The notes under the pieces are model-generated. The model ran no database searches. It was given only the letters and a program-made list of their open reading frames with translations, and was not told where the DNA came from. A stretch of 47,835 nt of DNA, from NCBI RefSeq assembly GCF_000768335.1, contig NZ_AVPT01000020.1, forward strand, positions 1 to 47,835, read 5' to 3'. Made by a program: the position numbers and the translations under genes. This document shows positions 1 to 9,386 of this stretch, piece by piece. This DNA is from Lysobacter arseniciresistens ZS79 (lineage in GTDB: Bacteria; Pseudomonadota; Gammaproteobacteria; Xanthomonadales; Xanthomonadaceae). Each line of letters starts with the position of its first letter. The stretch's first letter is position 1.

Positions 1-106
1 GATCTGAAGAAGACAGTTGCTCCTACAGGCGGCCCGGGTCGACCAGCCGGTCGGCCAACGGACCACGGACCACGGGCCAACGGGCCGATGATCCCGCCGG
101 GCGATC

Positions 107-1141
107 TCAGCCCGGTGCCGGAGCGAACGGCTCCGCGAAATGTGCGTAGCCGGCGCGCCCTGGCGTCCACGGCGCACCACTGCGATCCCGCGCGACGACA
201 CCGGCACCGTCGACGACCCGGCCGACGCGGGCCAACGCCACGCCGGTGGCGGCGCCGAGGGCCTCGATCCGTTCCCGCCGGTCGGCCGGCGCGGTGAAGC
301 ACAGCTCGTAGTCGTCGCCACCGCCGGCCTGCAACGACCGGCGCTCGCCCTCGTCGAACGCATCGCGCAGGGCGGCCGAACACGGCAGCGCATCGATGTC
401 GATCCCGGCGCCGACCCCGCTGGCGCGGCAGACGTGGGCGAGGTCGGCGAGCAGGCCGTCGGAAACGTCGACCGCGGCATGCGCGAGCCCGGCCAGGCCA
501 CGCCCGAGCTGAACCCGCGGCGTCGGCCGGTCCAGCCGAGGCCGCAGCCGCGGCAACGCCTCGTCCGTCGCATCCGCCGGCCCCGCCGCCAGCACCGGAC
601 CGGCCTCGCAGGCGGCCGCGACCACGGGTTCCGGCCGCTGCAGCAGCGCCAGCGCGCCGGCGGCGTCGCCGAGCGTGCCGCTGACCCAGATGTCGTCGCC
701 GGCCCGCGCGCCGTCGCGGCGCAGCGCCCCGCCCGGCTCCACCAGCCCGTGCACGGTCACGCCGATCGACAGCGGACCGCGGGTGGTGTCGCCGCCGACC
801 AGCGCCACGCGATGCGCGCCCGCCAGTTCGAGGAAGCCGTCAAGGAAGCCGTCGAGCCACTCCGCGTCGGCCTCCGGCAGTGACAGCGACAGCGTGCACC
901 AGGCCGGTTCGGCCCCCATCGCGGCAAGGTCCGAGAGGTTGACCGCGAGCGCCTTCCAGCCGATGTCGGCCGCGGCGGTGCCGTGCGGGAAGTGCACGCC
1001 GGCGTTGAGGGTGTCGGCGGCGACCACCAGCTGCCGGCCGGGCGCGACCTCGAGGATCGCGGCGTCGTCGCCGATGCCGAGCACGACGTCGTCGCGCGAC
1101 GCCACCCGGGCACGGATCCGGTCGATCAGGTCGAACTCCAT
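107..1141 (-). CDS. thiL: Thiamine-monophosphate kinase
   Basis: ThiL phosphorylates thiamine monophosphate with ATP to give thiamine pyrophosphate, the last step of the pathway, in the cytoplasm. The 344-residue protein begins MEFDLIDRIR and carries the GIGDDAA motif at residues 22-28 (metal and ATP binding in the AIR synthase/ThiL fold), a VGGDTTRG loop, a DVSDGL segment and a GGGDDYEL motif near the C-terminus, all typical of ThiL. The frame stays open 35 codons further upstream, but the ATG at 1141 follows a clear GGGAGGAG ribosome binding site and lies just after nusB, so I chose it. It is the last gene of the rib-nusB-thiL run. pgpA, often next to thiL, does not follow; the 106 bases beyond it contain only short GGCCAACG/GACCACG direct repeats. 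Confidence 0.95.
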   Translation of the reverse strand: MEFDLIDRIRARVASRDDVVLGIGDDAAILEVAPGRQLVVAADTLNAGVHFPHGTAAADIGWKALAVNLSDLAAMGAEPAWCTLSLSLPEADAEWLDGFLDGFLELAGAHRVALVGGDTTRGPLSIGVTVHGLVEPGGALRRDGARAGDDIWVSGTLGDAAGALALLQRPEPVVAAACEAGPVLAAGPADATDEALPRLRPRLDRPTPRVQLGRGLAGLAHAAVDVSDGLLADLAHVCRASGVGAGIDIDALPCSAALRDAFDEGERRSLQAGGGDDYELCFTAPADRRERIEALGAATGVALARVGRVVDGAGVVARDRSGAPWTPGRAGYAHFAEPFAPAPG

Positions 1142-1206
1142 CGCTCCTCCCCGCGTGCACGTCATGCCACGCAACCGGTCGCCCGATGCGGCAACCGGCG
1201 CTCGCG

Positions 1207-1668
1207 TCAGCGCTTGCGCGCGGCGTTCGCCTCGACCGCGCGCCACTCCGCCGCGGCGTGGTCGAGCACGCCGTTGACGTAGGTATGGCCATGCTCGGCG
1301 CCAAACCGCTTGGCGGTCTCGATCGCCTCGTTGATCACCACCCGGTACGGCACGTCGGGACGGTGGCGCAGCTCGTAGGCGGCAATCCGCAGCACCGCGC
1401 GCTCGATCGCGTCGACCTGTTCGATCTCGCGGTCGAGGAACGGCGCCAGCGCGGCGTCGAGCTCGTCGCGGTGGTCGGCCACGCCGTGCACCAGGTCCTC
1501 GAAGTAGGCCAGGTCGGCCACCTCGCGCGCCTGCTCGTGGGCGAACTGGGCGACCACCTCGCGTGCCTTCGCACCCGACAGCTGCCAGGCGTACACCGCC
1601 TGCAGCGCGCGGCGACGGGCGCGCGAACGCGCGACGGGATCGATGCCATCGGGGCGGCGACGGTTCAT
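1207..1668 (-). CDS. nusB: Transcription antitermination factor NusB
   Basis: NusB pairs with NusE (ribosomal protein S10) to bind boxA RNA and allow processive transcription of rRNA operons. The 153-residue product is all alpha-helical in character and has the family pattern: an Arg-rich start ([16 protein letters not shown]), then [14 protein letters not shown] and [14 protein letters not shown], ending with the NGVLD segment. Its length is near the usual 140-160. The ATG at 1668 overlaps the ribH stop by four bases (ATGA), so the two are translationally coupled, and ribH-nusB is a very common bacterial neighbourhood. The longer open frame upstream runs inside ribH and is an artefact. Confidence 0.96.
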   Translation of the reverse strand: MNRRRPDGIDPVARSRARRRALQAVYAWQLSGAKAREVVAQFAHEQAREVADLAYFEDLVHGVADHRDELDAALAPFLDREIEQVDAIERAVLRIAAYELRHRPDVPYRVVINEAIETAKRFGAEHGHTYVNGVLDHAAAEWRAVEANAARKR

Positions 1669-2132
1669 GCCAGTTGCTCCAGGAGGTGGGCCATCTCGAT
1701 CACCGCCAGCGCGGCTTCCTCGCCCTTGTTGCCGTGGGTGCCGCCGGCACGCGCCTCGGCGTCCTCGAACCGCTCGACCGCGAGCACGCCGTTGCTGACC
1801 GGCACGCGGTGATCGACCTGCACCCGCATCAGGCCTTCGCTGCAACGGTCGGCGACGTGCTCGTAGTGGCGGGTGTCGCCGCGGATCACGCAGCCCAGCG
1901 CGACGATGCCGGCGTGGCGGCCGGCCGCGCCGAGGCCGGCGGCGACCAGCGGCAGCTCCCACGCACCCGGCACGCGCACCACGTCGACCGCCTCCTCGGC
2001 CACGCCGTGGTCGGCGAAGGCCTTGCGGGCGCCGGCGACGAGGGTGTCGGTGATGCGCGGGTTCCAGCGGCTGGCGATGATCGCGAAACGCGCGCCGGCA
2101 GGGCTGCGCAGGTCGCCTTCGATATGGGGCAT
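1665..2132 (-). CDS. ribH: 6,7-dimethyl-8-ribityllumazine synthase
   Basis: RibH condenses 5-amino-6-ribitylamino-uracil with 3,4-dihydroxy-2-butanone 4-phosphate to form lumazine, the riboflavin synthase substrate. At 155 residues it has the normal length. Visible motifs are the [11 protein letters not shown] substrate-binding loop (residues 21-31, Trp23 in the aromatic position), the VPGAWELP segment, [14 protein letters not shown] with the catalytic His region, and the C-terminal GNKGEEAA motif. It lies downstream of ribBA and overlaps nusB by four bases. It should be co-regulated with ribE and ribBA by the upstream FMN riboswitch. Confidence 0.97.
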   Translation of the reverse strand: MPHIEGDLRSPAGARFAIIASRWNPRITDTLVAGARKAFADHGVAEEAVDVVRVPGAWELPLVAAGLGAAGRHAGIVALGCVIRGDTRHYEHVADRCSEGLMRVQVDHRVPVSNGVLAVERFEDAEARAGGTHGNKGEEAALAVIEMAHLLEQLA

Positions 2133-2193
2133 GGGCGGGTCGGTGGCGATTGGAGGGGTAGTTTAGCGGGGTTGGCGGCCGCGGCCGGGCGGG

Positions 2194-3288
2194 TCAGACG
2201 TACTCGACCACTTCCAGTCCGAACCCGGCCAGGCCGATCTGCTTGCGCGGGGTACCCAGCACGCGCAGCTTGCCGAGGCCGAGGTCGGCGAGGATCTGGC
2301 CGCCGGCACCGTTGCGGCGCCACTCGCTCAGCGCCTGGCCGCGTCCGGGTCTGTCGCCCTCGGGCTGCTCGCGGATGCGGGCCAGCAGCGCGTCGGGGCC
2401 GGCGGACTCGCCCAGCAGCACCAGCGCGCCATGGCCTTCGGCGGCGATGGTGGCCAGCACCTCGCCGACCGCCGGGCCGAAGTCGGCGCGGCGCCAGCGC
2501 AGGGCGTCGCTCAGCGGATTGAGCATGTGCACGCGTACCAGGGTCGGGCGCGCCGGGTCGGGCTCGCCGCGCTGCAGGGCGAAATGCAGGCCGTGGCTGA
2601 GCCGGTCGCGGTAGGTCACCAGCTGGAACGGGCCGTGGTCGGTCTCGATGTCGCGCGCATCGACGCGCTCGACCGTGTGCTCGGTCTCCAGCCGGTAGCG
2701 GATCAGCTCCTCGATCGAGCCGATCTTCAGGCCGTGCTCGGCCGCGAACTTCTCCAGTTCCGGCCGCCGCGCCATGGTGCCGTCGGCGTTGAGGATCTCG
2801 ACCAGCACGCCGGCCGGCTCCAGTCCCGCCATCAGCGCCAGGTCGGCCGCCGCCTCGGTGTGGCCGGCGCGGTTGAGCACGCCGCCCGGCTGGGCCTGCA
2901 GCGGGAAGATGTGGCCGGGTTGGCTGAGGTCGGCCGGCGCCGCGTCCGGGCGTACCGCGGTGCGGATGGTGTGGGCGCGGTCGTAGGCGCTGATACCGGT
3001 GGTCACGCCCTCGGCCGCCTCGATGCTGACGGTGAAGTTGGTGTGGTGCTGCGAGGTGTTGTCGCGGACCATCGGCGGCAGCCCGAGCTGGGCGCAGCGC
3101 TCGCGGGTCAGCGACAGGCACACCAGCCCGCGCGCGTGGGTGACCATGAAGTTGATGTCGGTCGGCTTGACCAGCTCGGCGGCCATGATCAGGTCGCCCT
3201 CGTTCTCGCGGTCCTCGTCGTCGACGATCACCACCATGCGGCCGGCGCGGATCTCCTCGAGCAGTTCGGGGACGGGGGCGAAGCTCAT
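2194..3288 (-). CDS. ribBA: 3,4-dihydroxy-2-butanone 4-phosphate synthase with a degenerate GTP cyclohydrolase II domain (RibBX type)
   Basis: The N-terminal ~205 residues are a complete RibB domain, which converts ribulose 5-phosphate to DHBP plus formate. It shows the DDEDRENEGD acidic motif (residues 23-32), HHTNFT (81-86) and GHIFPL with AGHTEAA (125-147). The C-terminal ~150 residues align with GTP cyclohydrolase II (RibA) but the zinc site is gone: where RibA has the three-cysteine CLTGD/RCDCG segment, this protein reads MLNPLSDALRWRRADFG (residues 255-271), and the whole domain contains no cysteine. GTP cyclohydrolase II activity is therefore not expected. Hybrid proteins of this kind (RibBX) are known in proteobacteria and need a separate ribA elsewhere. 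The start overlaps the ribE stop by four bases (ATGA). Confidence 0.94.
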   Translation of the reverse strand: MSFAPVPELLEEIRAGRMVVIVDDEDRENEGDLIMAAELVKPTDINFMVTHARGLVCLSLTRERCAQLGLPPMVRDNTSQHHTNFTVSIEAAEGVTTGISAYDRAHTIRTAVRPDAAPADLSQPGHIFPLQAQPGGVLNRAGHTEAAADLALMAGLEPAGVLVEILNADGTMARRPELEKFAAEHGLKIGSIEELIRYRLETEHTVERVDARDIETDHGPFQLVTYRDRLSHGLHFALQRGEPDPARPTLVRVHMLNPLSDALRWRRADFGPAVGEVLATIAAEGHGALVLLGESAGPDALLARIREQPEGDRPGRGQALSEWRRNGAGGQILADLGLGKLRVLGTPRKQIGLAGFGLEVVEYV

Positions 3289-3902
3289 GGCTGGACTCCG
3301 GGTTCGGATGCGGGCGGCGACAGCAGGCGCTCGACGTAGCGGGCGACCAGGTCGACCTCGAGGTTGACGGCGTCGCCCGGACGGGTGCCGGCGAAGGCGG
3401 TGTGGGCGACCGTGTGCGGGACCAGCGCGACGTCGAAGCCGGCATCGTCGACCGCGTTGACGGTCAGGCTGACGCCGTCGACGCAGATCGAGCCCTTCTT
3501 TGCGACGTAGCGCAGCACCGCGGCCGGCGCGGTGAAGCGCCAGCGCTGGGCGCGGGCGTCCTCGGTGATCGCAGCGACCGCGCCGACGCCGTCGACATGG
3601 CCGCTGACGAGGTGGCCGCCGAGGCGGTCGTCGGGCCGCATCGCGCGCTCGAGGTTGACCGCGGCGCCCAGCGGCAGGCGGCCGAGCGTGGTCAGCGACA
3701 GGGTCTCGGTGGAGGCGTCGGCCTCGAAGGAGCCTGCATCGAACGCAACCACGGTCAGGCAGGTGCCGTTGACCGCGATGCTCTCGCCCATGCGGACGTC
3801 GTCGAATGGCAGGCTGCCGACCTCGATCCGCAGCCGGGCGTCGCCGCCACGGGCCTCGCGCACGGCCAGCCGGCCGACGCCCTCGATGATGCCGGTGAAC
3901 AT
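3285..3902 (-). CDS. ribE: Riboflavin synthase alpha chain
   Basis: RibE dismutates two lumazine molecules to riboflavin and pyrimidine product. The protein starts MFTGIIEGVG, the invariant N-terminal motif of the first lumazine-binding barrel; the second barrel begins near GGHLVSGHVDGVG (about residue 100), with KGSICVDGVSLTVN following. The length of 205 residues is typical. I chose the ATG at 3902 because MFTGI is the family N-terminus; the frame is open 34 codons further upstream, but that extension lies in the riboswitch leader. Only a weak G-rich Shine-Dalgarno is visible. It is the first gene downstream of the FMN riboswitch and is coupled to ribBA. Confidence 0.96.
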   Translation of the reverse strand: MFTGIIEGVGRLAVREARGGDARLRIEVGSLPFDDVRMGESIAVNGTCLTVVAFDAGSFEADASTETLSLTTLGRLPLGAAVNLERAMRPDDRLGGHLVSGHVDGVGAVAAITEDARAQRWRFTAPAAVLRYVAKKGSICVDGVSLTVNAVDDAGFDVALVPHTVAHTAFAGTRPGDAVNLEVDLVARYVERLLSPPASEPGVQP

Positions 3903-3993
3903 CAGCGCGCCCCCCGCGCCGGACGAAGCGGCGGACAGGTGGCGGCGGCGGTGTCGGTTCGGAGCATGGCGATGTTTCCCGCGTCGATCAGCG

Positions 3994-4015
3994 AAAAACG
4001 CCACAAGGCATGGCG
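3994..4015 (-). terminator. Candidate FMN-riboswitch expression platform (intrinsic terminator hairpin)
   Basis: On the minus strand the sequence CGCCAT-GCCTT-GTGGCG-TTTTT forms a six-pair stem (one T-G wobble) with a five-base loop and a run of five T. It lies about 30 bases past the last riboswitch helix and about 90 bases before the ribE start. That geometry fits premature termination when FMN is bound. No alternative antiterminator pairing was worked out, so the mechanism is an inference. Confidence 0.55.
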
Positions 4016-4043
4016 CACGCGCGGCACGTGGCCGGGCGGACGC

Positions 4044-4204
4044 CGTCTTCTTTCATCCGGACTGTGACCGTCGGCTCCGGCATCGGACCGGATCTGCTAA
4101 CCCTGCGGCGGTACGTTGCCGGAGGCGCTCGCGGGCTCGTCGGCGCGGCTGCTGGAGCCGGGCGACCTACCGCCGGTGGGGAGTTCCGCCCCGCCCTGAA
4201 GACG
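4044..4204 (-). promoter_or_regulatory. FMN riboswitch (RFN element)
   Basis: Reading the minus strand, the conserved RFN blocks appear in order: CTTCAGGGCGGGG, AACTCCCCACCGGCGGTA, GAGCCCGCGAGCG, CAGATCCGGT, ATGCCGGAGCCGACGGTCA and AGTCCGGATGAAAGAAG. The closing helix P1 is seven perfect pairs, CGTCTTC (4204-4198) with GAAGACG (4050-4044). These blocks are hallmarks of the FMN-sensing aptamer. It precedes ribE-ribBA-ribH-nusB-thiL and should shut them down when FMN is plentiful; ribD lies upstream and escapes this control. Confidence 0.95.
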
Positions 4205-4240
4205 TTACTGGTGTTGGTGCGCCGCGGTGGCGGCCGGCGA

Positions 4241-4246
4241 ATTCTA
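4241..4246 (-). promoter_or_regulatory. Candidate -10 box for the riboswitch-led rib operon
   Basis: The minus strand reads TAGAAT here (five of six matches to TATAAT), about 36 bases upstream of the riboswitch P1 helix and 55 bases past the ribD stop codon. Transcription from here would start just before the aptamer. No convincing -35 hexamer is seen, as is common in this GC-rich background. Confidence 0.4.
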
Positions 4247-4300
4247 GCACCGCGGCCGGTGGTGGCCGGCCCGCGGGCGGAACGCTGCGTTCGTGGATGG

Positions 4301-5392
4301 TCAGCCCCGGGGCTGCAGCAGCACCCGGATATCGCCGCCGATCACCCGCGAGTCGACGATCTCCATCTGCATCCGGTCGGCCATGTGTTCGATGTTGAGG
4401 CCGTCGAACAGCGGCCGCGCCTTCGAGCCCAGCAACACCGGCGCCACGTACAGCAGCAGTTCGTCGACCAGCCCGGCGTCCATGAACGCCGCCGCCAGGG
4501 TCGCGCCGGCCTCGACGTGGACCTCGTTGATGCCGCGCCCGGCCAGCAGCTTGAGCACCGCGTTGAGGTCGAACCGGCCGTGGTCGACCTCGACCACCGC
4601 CAGCTGCGCCGAGATGCCGCGGGTGAGCTTGGTCTGCGGCGCGTGGACGTACAGGGTCGGCGCGTCGCCCTCGCGCACCCGGCCGCGGTGGATCGTCGCC
4701 AGGCCCGGATCGAGCACCACCCGCAGCGGTGGCTCGAACGGGGTGTCGTCGCCCAGCCGCACGGTCAGCGACGGGTCGTCGGCCAGCACCGTGCCGGCGC
4801 CGGTGACGATCGCGCCGGCACGCGCGCGCCACTGCTGCACGTCCTGGCGCGAGGCCTCGCACGAGATCCATTTGGATTCGCCACTGGCCAGCGCGCTGCG
4901 GCCGTCAATGCTGGTGGCCAGCTTGACCCGCACCCACGGCCGGCCGCGCACGATCCGCGACAGGTAGCCGCGGTTGAGGTGTCGCGCCTGTGCCTCCATC
5001 AGGCCGTGGGCGACCTCGATGCCGGCCGCGGACAGGCGGTCGAAGCCGGCGCCGTCGACCTCGGGGAACGGGTCGCGCATCGCCGCGACCACCCGCACCA
5101 CCCCGGCCGCGGCCAGCGCGTCGGCGCAAGGGCCGGTGCGGCCGGTGTGCGCGCACGGCTCCAGCGTCACGTAGACGGTCGCGCCCTTGGCCCGCTCACC
5201 GGCGGCCTCCAGCGCGACCACCTCGGCATGGGCCTCGCCGGCGCGCCGGTGGAAGCCCTCGCCGACCACCTCGTCGCCGTGGGCGATGACACAGCCGACC
5301 ATCGGGTTGGGCCGGGCGGTGAACGCCCCGCGCTCGGCCAGGCGCAGCGCGCGGGCCATCATCAGGTGGTCGGTGGCGGTGAAATCGGACAT
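4301..5392 (-). CDS. ribD: Bifunctional pyrimidine deaminase / pyrimidine reductase RibD
   Basis: RibD performs the second and third steps of the pathway from GTP: deamination of the pyrimidine ring, then NADPH-dependent side-chain reduction. The N-terminal deaminase domain (residues 1-145) has the zinc ligands HAE (55-57) and PCAHTGRTGPC (79-89). The reductase domain follows from about 150 with VRVKLATSIDG and the GAGTVLADDPSLTVR nucleotide loop. At 363 residues it matches the family. The ATG at 5392 has an AGGGGAG ribosome binding site and begins the usual MSDFTATDHLMM sequence; the longer open frame upstream overlaps nrdR. Unusually for a riboswitch operon, ribD sits upstream of the aptamer, in a run with nrdR and glyA. 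Confidence 0.96.
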   Translation of the reverse strand: MSDFTATDHLMMARALRLAERGAFTARPNPMVGCVIAHGDEVVGEGFHRRAGEAHAEVVALEAAGERAKGATVYVTLEPCAHTGRTGPCADALAAAGVVRVVAAMRDPFPEVDGAGFDRLSAAGIEVAHGLMEAQARHLNRGYLSRIVRGRPWVRVKLATSIDGRSALASGESKWISCEASRQDVQQWRARAGAIVTGAGTVLADDPSLTVRLGDDTPFEPPLRVVLDPGLATIHRGRVREGDAPTLYVHAPQTKLTRGISAQLAVVEVDHGRFDLNAVLKLLAGRGINEVHVEAGATLAAAFMDAGLVDELLLYVAPVLLGSKARPLFDGLNIEHMADRMQMEIVDSRVIGGDIRVLLQPRG

Positions 5393-5429
5393 CGGGCACT
5401 CCCCTGTCCGGCGCCTGTGCGGGGTTCGC

Positions 5430-5954
5430 TCAGCGCCGGCGTGGCTTGTTGGATGGCGCGGCCGCCTCGCCGCCGAGCAGCGGCAGCTGGCCTTCGCCGG
5501 AACTGTCGTTCTCGAGGCGGTCGAGCTCCTCGCGGAAGTCGGCCACGTCCTCGAACGCGCGGTACACCGAGGCGAACCGCACGTAGCCGACATGGTCGAG
5601 CTTGCGCAGTTCGGCCATCACGAACTCGCCGACCCGCATCGACGGCAGTTCGCGCTCGGCGGTCATGCGCAACTGGTGCACCACCGCGCGCACCGCCGCC
5701 TCGATCTGCTCCTCCGACACCGGCCGCTTCTGCAGCGCGCGGTCGAAGCCCGAGCGCAGCTTGCGCGCGTCGAAGGCCTCGCGGCGGCCGTCGGACTTGA
5801 TGATCACCGGCAGCTTCAGCTCGATCGTCTCGAGCGTGCTGAAGCGCTCGCCACAGGCCTCGCAGACGCGGCGGCGGCGGATGGTGGCGCCGTCATCCGA
5901 CACCCGCGAGTCGATCACGCGGGTGTCGGCGTGCTGGCAGAAGGGACAGTGCAA
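5430..5954 (-). CDS. nrdR: Transcriptional repressor NrdR
   Basis: NrdR senses ATP/dATP and represses ribonucleotide reductase genes at NrdR boxes. The 174-residue product has the N-terminal zinc ribbon (C3, C6, C31, C34: CPFC and CEAC) and the following ATP-cone domain (about residues 46-136) with [13 protein letters not shown] and [11 protein letters not shown]. Family members are about 150 residues; the extra C-terminal tail here is low-complexity ([14 protein letters not shown]). It lies 12 bases after glyA and upstream of ribD, the common glyA-nrdR-ribD order of proteobacteria, so it is probably cotranscribed with both. Confidence 0.97.
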   Translation of the reverse strand: MHCPFCQHADTRVIDSRVSDDGATIRRRRVCEACGERFSTLETIELKLPVIIKSDGRREAFDARKLRSGFDRALQKRPVSEEQIEAAVRAVVHQLRMTAERELPSMRVGEFVMAELRKLDHVGYVRFASVYRAFEDVADFREELDRLENDSSGEGQLPLLGGEAAAPSNKPRRR

Positions 5955-5966
5955 AGGTCGGCCGGC

Positions 5967-7220
5967 TCAGCCGTAGACCGGGAACCTGCGGCACTGCGCG
6001 GACACCGCCTCGCGCACGCGCCCGATCACCGCCTCGTCCTTCGGCGCGTCCAGCACGTCGCACAGCCAGTTGGCCAGCTCGACGCAATCGGCTTCCTGGT
6101 AGCCGCGGGTGGTCACCGCCGGGGTGCCGATGCGCAGGCCGGAGGTCACGAACGGCTTCTGCGGGTCGTTCGGCACCGCGTTCTTGTTGACGGTGATGTG
6201 GGCGCGGCCGAGCGCGGCCTCCGCGTCCTTGCCGGTGATGCCCTTGCCGATCATGTCGACCAGCATCAGGTGGTTCTCGGTGCCGCCGGAGACGATCTTG
6301 TAGCCACGCTCGACGATCACCTTCGCCATCGCCTGCGCGTTCTTCACCACCTGCTGCTGGTAGGCCTTGAACTCCGGCTCCAGCGCCTCCTTGAAGGCCA
6401 CCGCCTTGGCCGCGATGACGTGCATCAGCGGGCCGCCCTGGATGCCGGGGAACACGATCGACTGCAGCTTCTTGACCAGCTCCTCGGACGGGTCCTTCGC
6501 CACGATGATGCCGCCGCGCGGGCCGCGCAGGGTCTTGTGGGTGGTCGAGGTGACCACGTGCGCGTGCGGCAGCGGGTTCGGGTACACGCCGGCGGCGACG
6601 AGGCCGGCGACGTGGGCCATGTCGACGAAGAAGATCGCGTCAACCGAGTCGGCGATCGCGCGCAGCCGCGCCCAGTCGATCTTCTGCGAGTAGGCGCTGA
6701 AGCCGCCGACCAGCATCTTCGGCCTGTGCTCGGTGGCCAGGCGCTGGACTTCGTCGTAGTCGATCAGGCCGTCGTCGTTGACGCCGTACTGGACCGCGTT
6801 GAACAGCTTGCCGGAAATGTTGACCTTGGCGCCGTGGGTCAGGTGGCCGCCGTGGGCCAGGCTCATGCCGAGGATGGTGTCGCCGGGGCTCAGCAGCGAC
6901 AGGTAGACGGCCTGGTTGGCCTGGCTGCCCGAGTGCGGCTGGACGTTGGCGTAGTCGGCCCCGAACAGCTGCTTGAGCCGGTCGATCGCCAGCTGCTCGG
7001 CGACGTCGACGTGCTCGCAGCCGCCGTAGTAGCGCTTGCCCGGATAGCCTTCAGCGTACTTGTTGGTCAGCACGCTGCCCTGCGCCTCCATCACGCGCGG
7101 GCTGGCGTAGTTCTCGCTGGCGATCAGCTCGACGTGGTCTTCCTGGCGCCGGCGCTCGTCGGAGATGGCCTGGGCGAGTTCGGGGTCAAAGCCTTCGATG
7201 CGTGCGTCGCGCGGGAACAT
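5967..7220 (-). CDS. glyA: Serine hydroxymethyltransferase
   Basis: GlyA is a PLP enzyme interconverting serine and glycine with tetrahydrofolate, supplying one-carbon units. The 417-residue length equals that of the E. coli enzyme. It begins with a typical segment ([14 protein letters not shown]), has PHSGSQAN for cofactor and substrate binding, and the PLP-lysine motif [16 protein letters not shown] near residue 230. The ATG at 7220 is preceded by a CGGAGC Shine-Dalgarno. It heads the glyA-nrdR-ribD run and is divergent from ettA. Confidence 0.98.
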   Translation of the reverse strand: MFPRDARIEGFDPELAQAISDERRRQEDHVELIASENYASPRVMEAQGSVLTNKYAEGYPGKRYYGGCEHVDVAEQLAIDRLKQLFGADYANVQPHSGSQANQAVYLSLLSPGDTILGMSLAHGGHLTHGAKVNISGKLFNAVQYGVNDDGLIDYDEVQRLATEHRPKMLVGGFSAYSQKIDWARLRAIADSVDAIFFVDMAHVAGLVAAGVYPNPLPHAHVVTSTTHKTLRGPRGGIIVAKDPSEELVKKLQSIVFPGIQGGPLMHVIAAKAVAFKEALEPEFKAYQQQVVKNAQAMAKVIVERGYKIVSGGTENHLMLVDMIGKGITGKDAEAALGRAHITVNKNAVPNDPQKPFVTSGLRIGTPAVTTRGYQEADCVELANWLCDVLDAPKDEAVIGRVREAVSAQCRRFPVYG

Positions 7221-7250
7221 TGCCGCTCCGGGTCGGTGGGGAGAGCGACG

Positions 7251-7256
7251 AGTTTA
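7251..7256 (-). promoter_or_regulatory. Candidate -10 box of glyA
   Basis: The minus strand reads TAAACT (four of six to TATAAT), 30 bases before the glyA ATG. The -35 region is poor (TGGCCC at 17-base spacing). No glycine riboswitch is visible in the short leader. Confidence 0.3.
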
Positions 7257-7320
7257 GCCGGCGGCGAGGGACGGGGCCATTTTGACGGGGCCGGGACATC
7301 GCGGATCGGGGCCGGCTTCG

Positions 7321-7395
7321 GGTAGGAGCGACGTGAGTCGCGACCTGTACACCCTCTCGACGGTTCGGCGGGTCGCGACTCACGTCGCTCCTACC
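7321..7395. repeat. REP-like inverted pair 1 (GTAG type)
   Basis: Two 25-base arms (7321-7345 and 7371-7395) are perfect reverse complements, separated by 25 bases. Each arm reads GTAGGAGCGACGTGAGTCGC and holds a small hairpin (GCGAC-GTGA-GTCGC) after a GTAG tetranucleotide, with GTAG facing outward in the pair. The structure matches GTAG-type REP elements, such as the SMAG family of Stenotrophomonas, which are mobilised by RAYT transposases. Confidence 0.85.
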
Positions 7396-7474
7396 AGGGA
7401 GAGCCCACGTGCCGCGCGAGCCGGCCGATGAACGAACCTCCGCCGCCCCCGCTGCAGCCGGCGCCGCGATCCGC

Positions 7475-7480
7475 GATAAT
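7475..7480 (+). promoter_or_regulatory. Candidate -10 box of ettA
   Basis: GATAAT (five of six to consensus) lies 71 bases before the ettA ATG and beyond the REP pair. No good -35 is seen at 16-18 bases. Confidence 0.3.
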
Positions 7481-7551
7481 GGTGGGCTTCTGAATCCCCC
7501 CTCCCCCGGCCCTGCCCCGCAGGCCGCCGGGCGCACGCCTGCGGAGCACCC

Positions 7552-9213
<1,662 letters not shown>

Positions 9214-9265
9214 TGCAGTGGCGCCCGCGGCGACGCGGGCGCTCCGTCGTGGGATCGGCGGTTCT

Positions 9266-9338
9266 GTAGGAGCGACGTGAGTCGCGACCCGCCGAGCGCC
9301 CGGGACAATGTACAGGTCGCGACTTGCGTCGCTCCTAC
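9266..9338. repeat. REP-like inverted pair 2 (GTAG type)
   Basis: The left arm 9266-9288 is the same GTAGGAGCGACGTGAGTCGC unit as pair 1. The right arm 9315-9338 is its reverse complement with a changed loop (GCAA in place of GTGA), keeping the stem. The spacer is 26 bases. It lies between ettA and pyrF on a 173-base intergenic stretch. Confidence 0.85.
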
Positions 9339-9386
9339 AATGGCGGCGAACCGGCCTCCAGTAGTCGGCAATAGCGAGGAACGACG

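Larger units (their letters stand above)
7221..7551. other. Divergent intergenic region glyA/ettA
   Basis: This 331-base stretch separates divergent glyA and ettA. It holds the perfect REP-like inverted pair at 7321-7395, a candidate glyA -10 box at 7251-7256 and a candidate ettA -10 box at 7475-7480. No additional gene or small RNA is evident; the C-rich run just before ettA (7496-7540) looks like ordinary leader. Confidence 0.6.

Noticed and set aside
17-28. GTTGCTCCTAC near the left edge, resembling one end of the REP unit
   Set aside because: Only the eight outermost bases match (GTAGGAGC on the minus strand); the palindrome and second arm are absent, so it may be chance or a remnant.
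3903-4004. In-frame N-terminal extension of riboflavin synthase into the leader
   Set aside because: MFTGI is the conserved N-terminus of the enzyme, and the extension would encode the terminator hairpin region.
7221-7551. A glycine riboswitch or small RNA upstream of glyA
   Set aside because: The leader from the candidate promoter is only about 25 bases and shows no aptamer-like conserved blocks.
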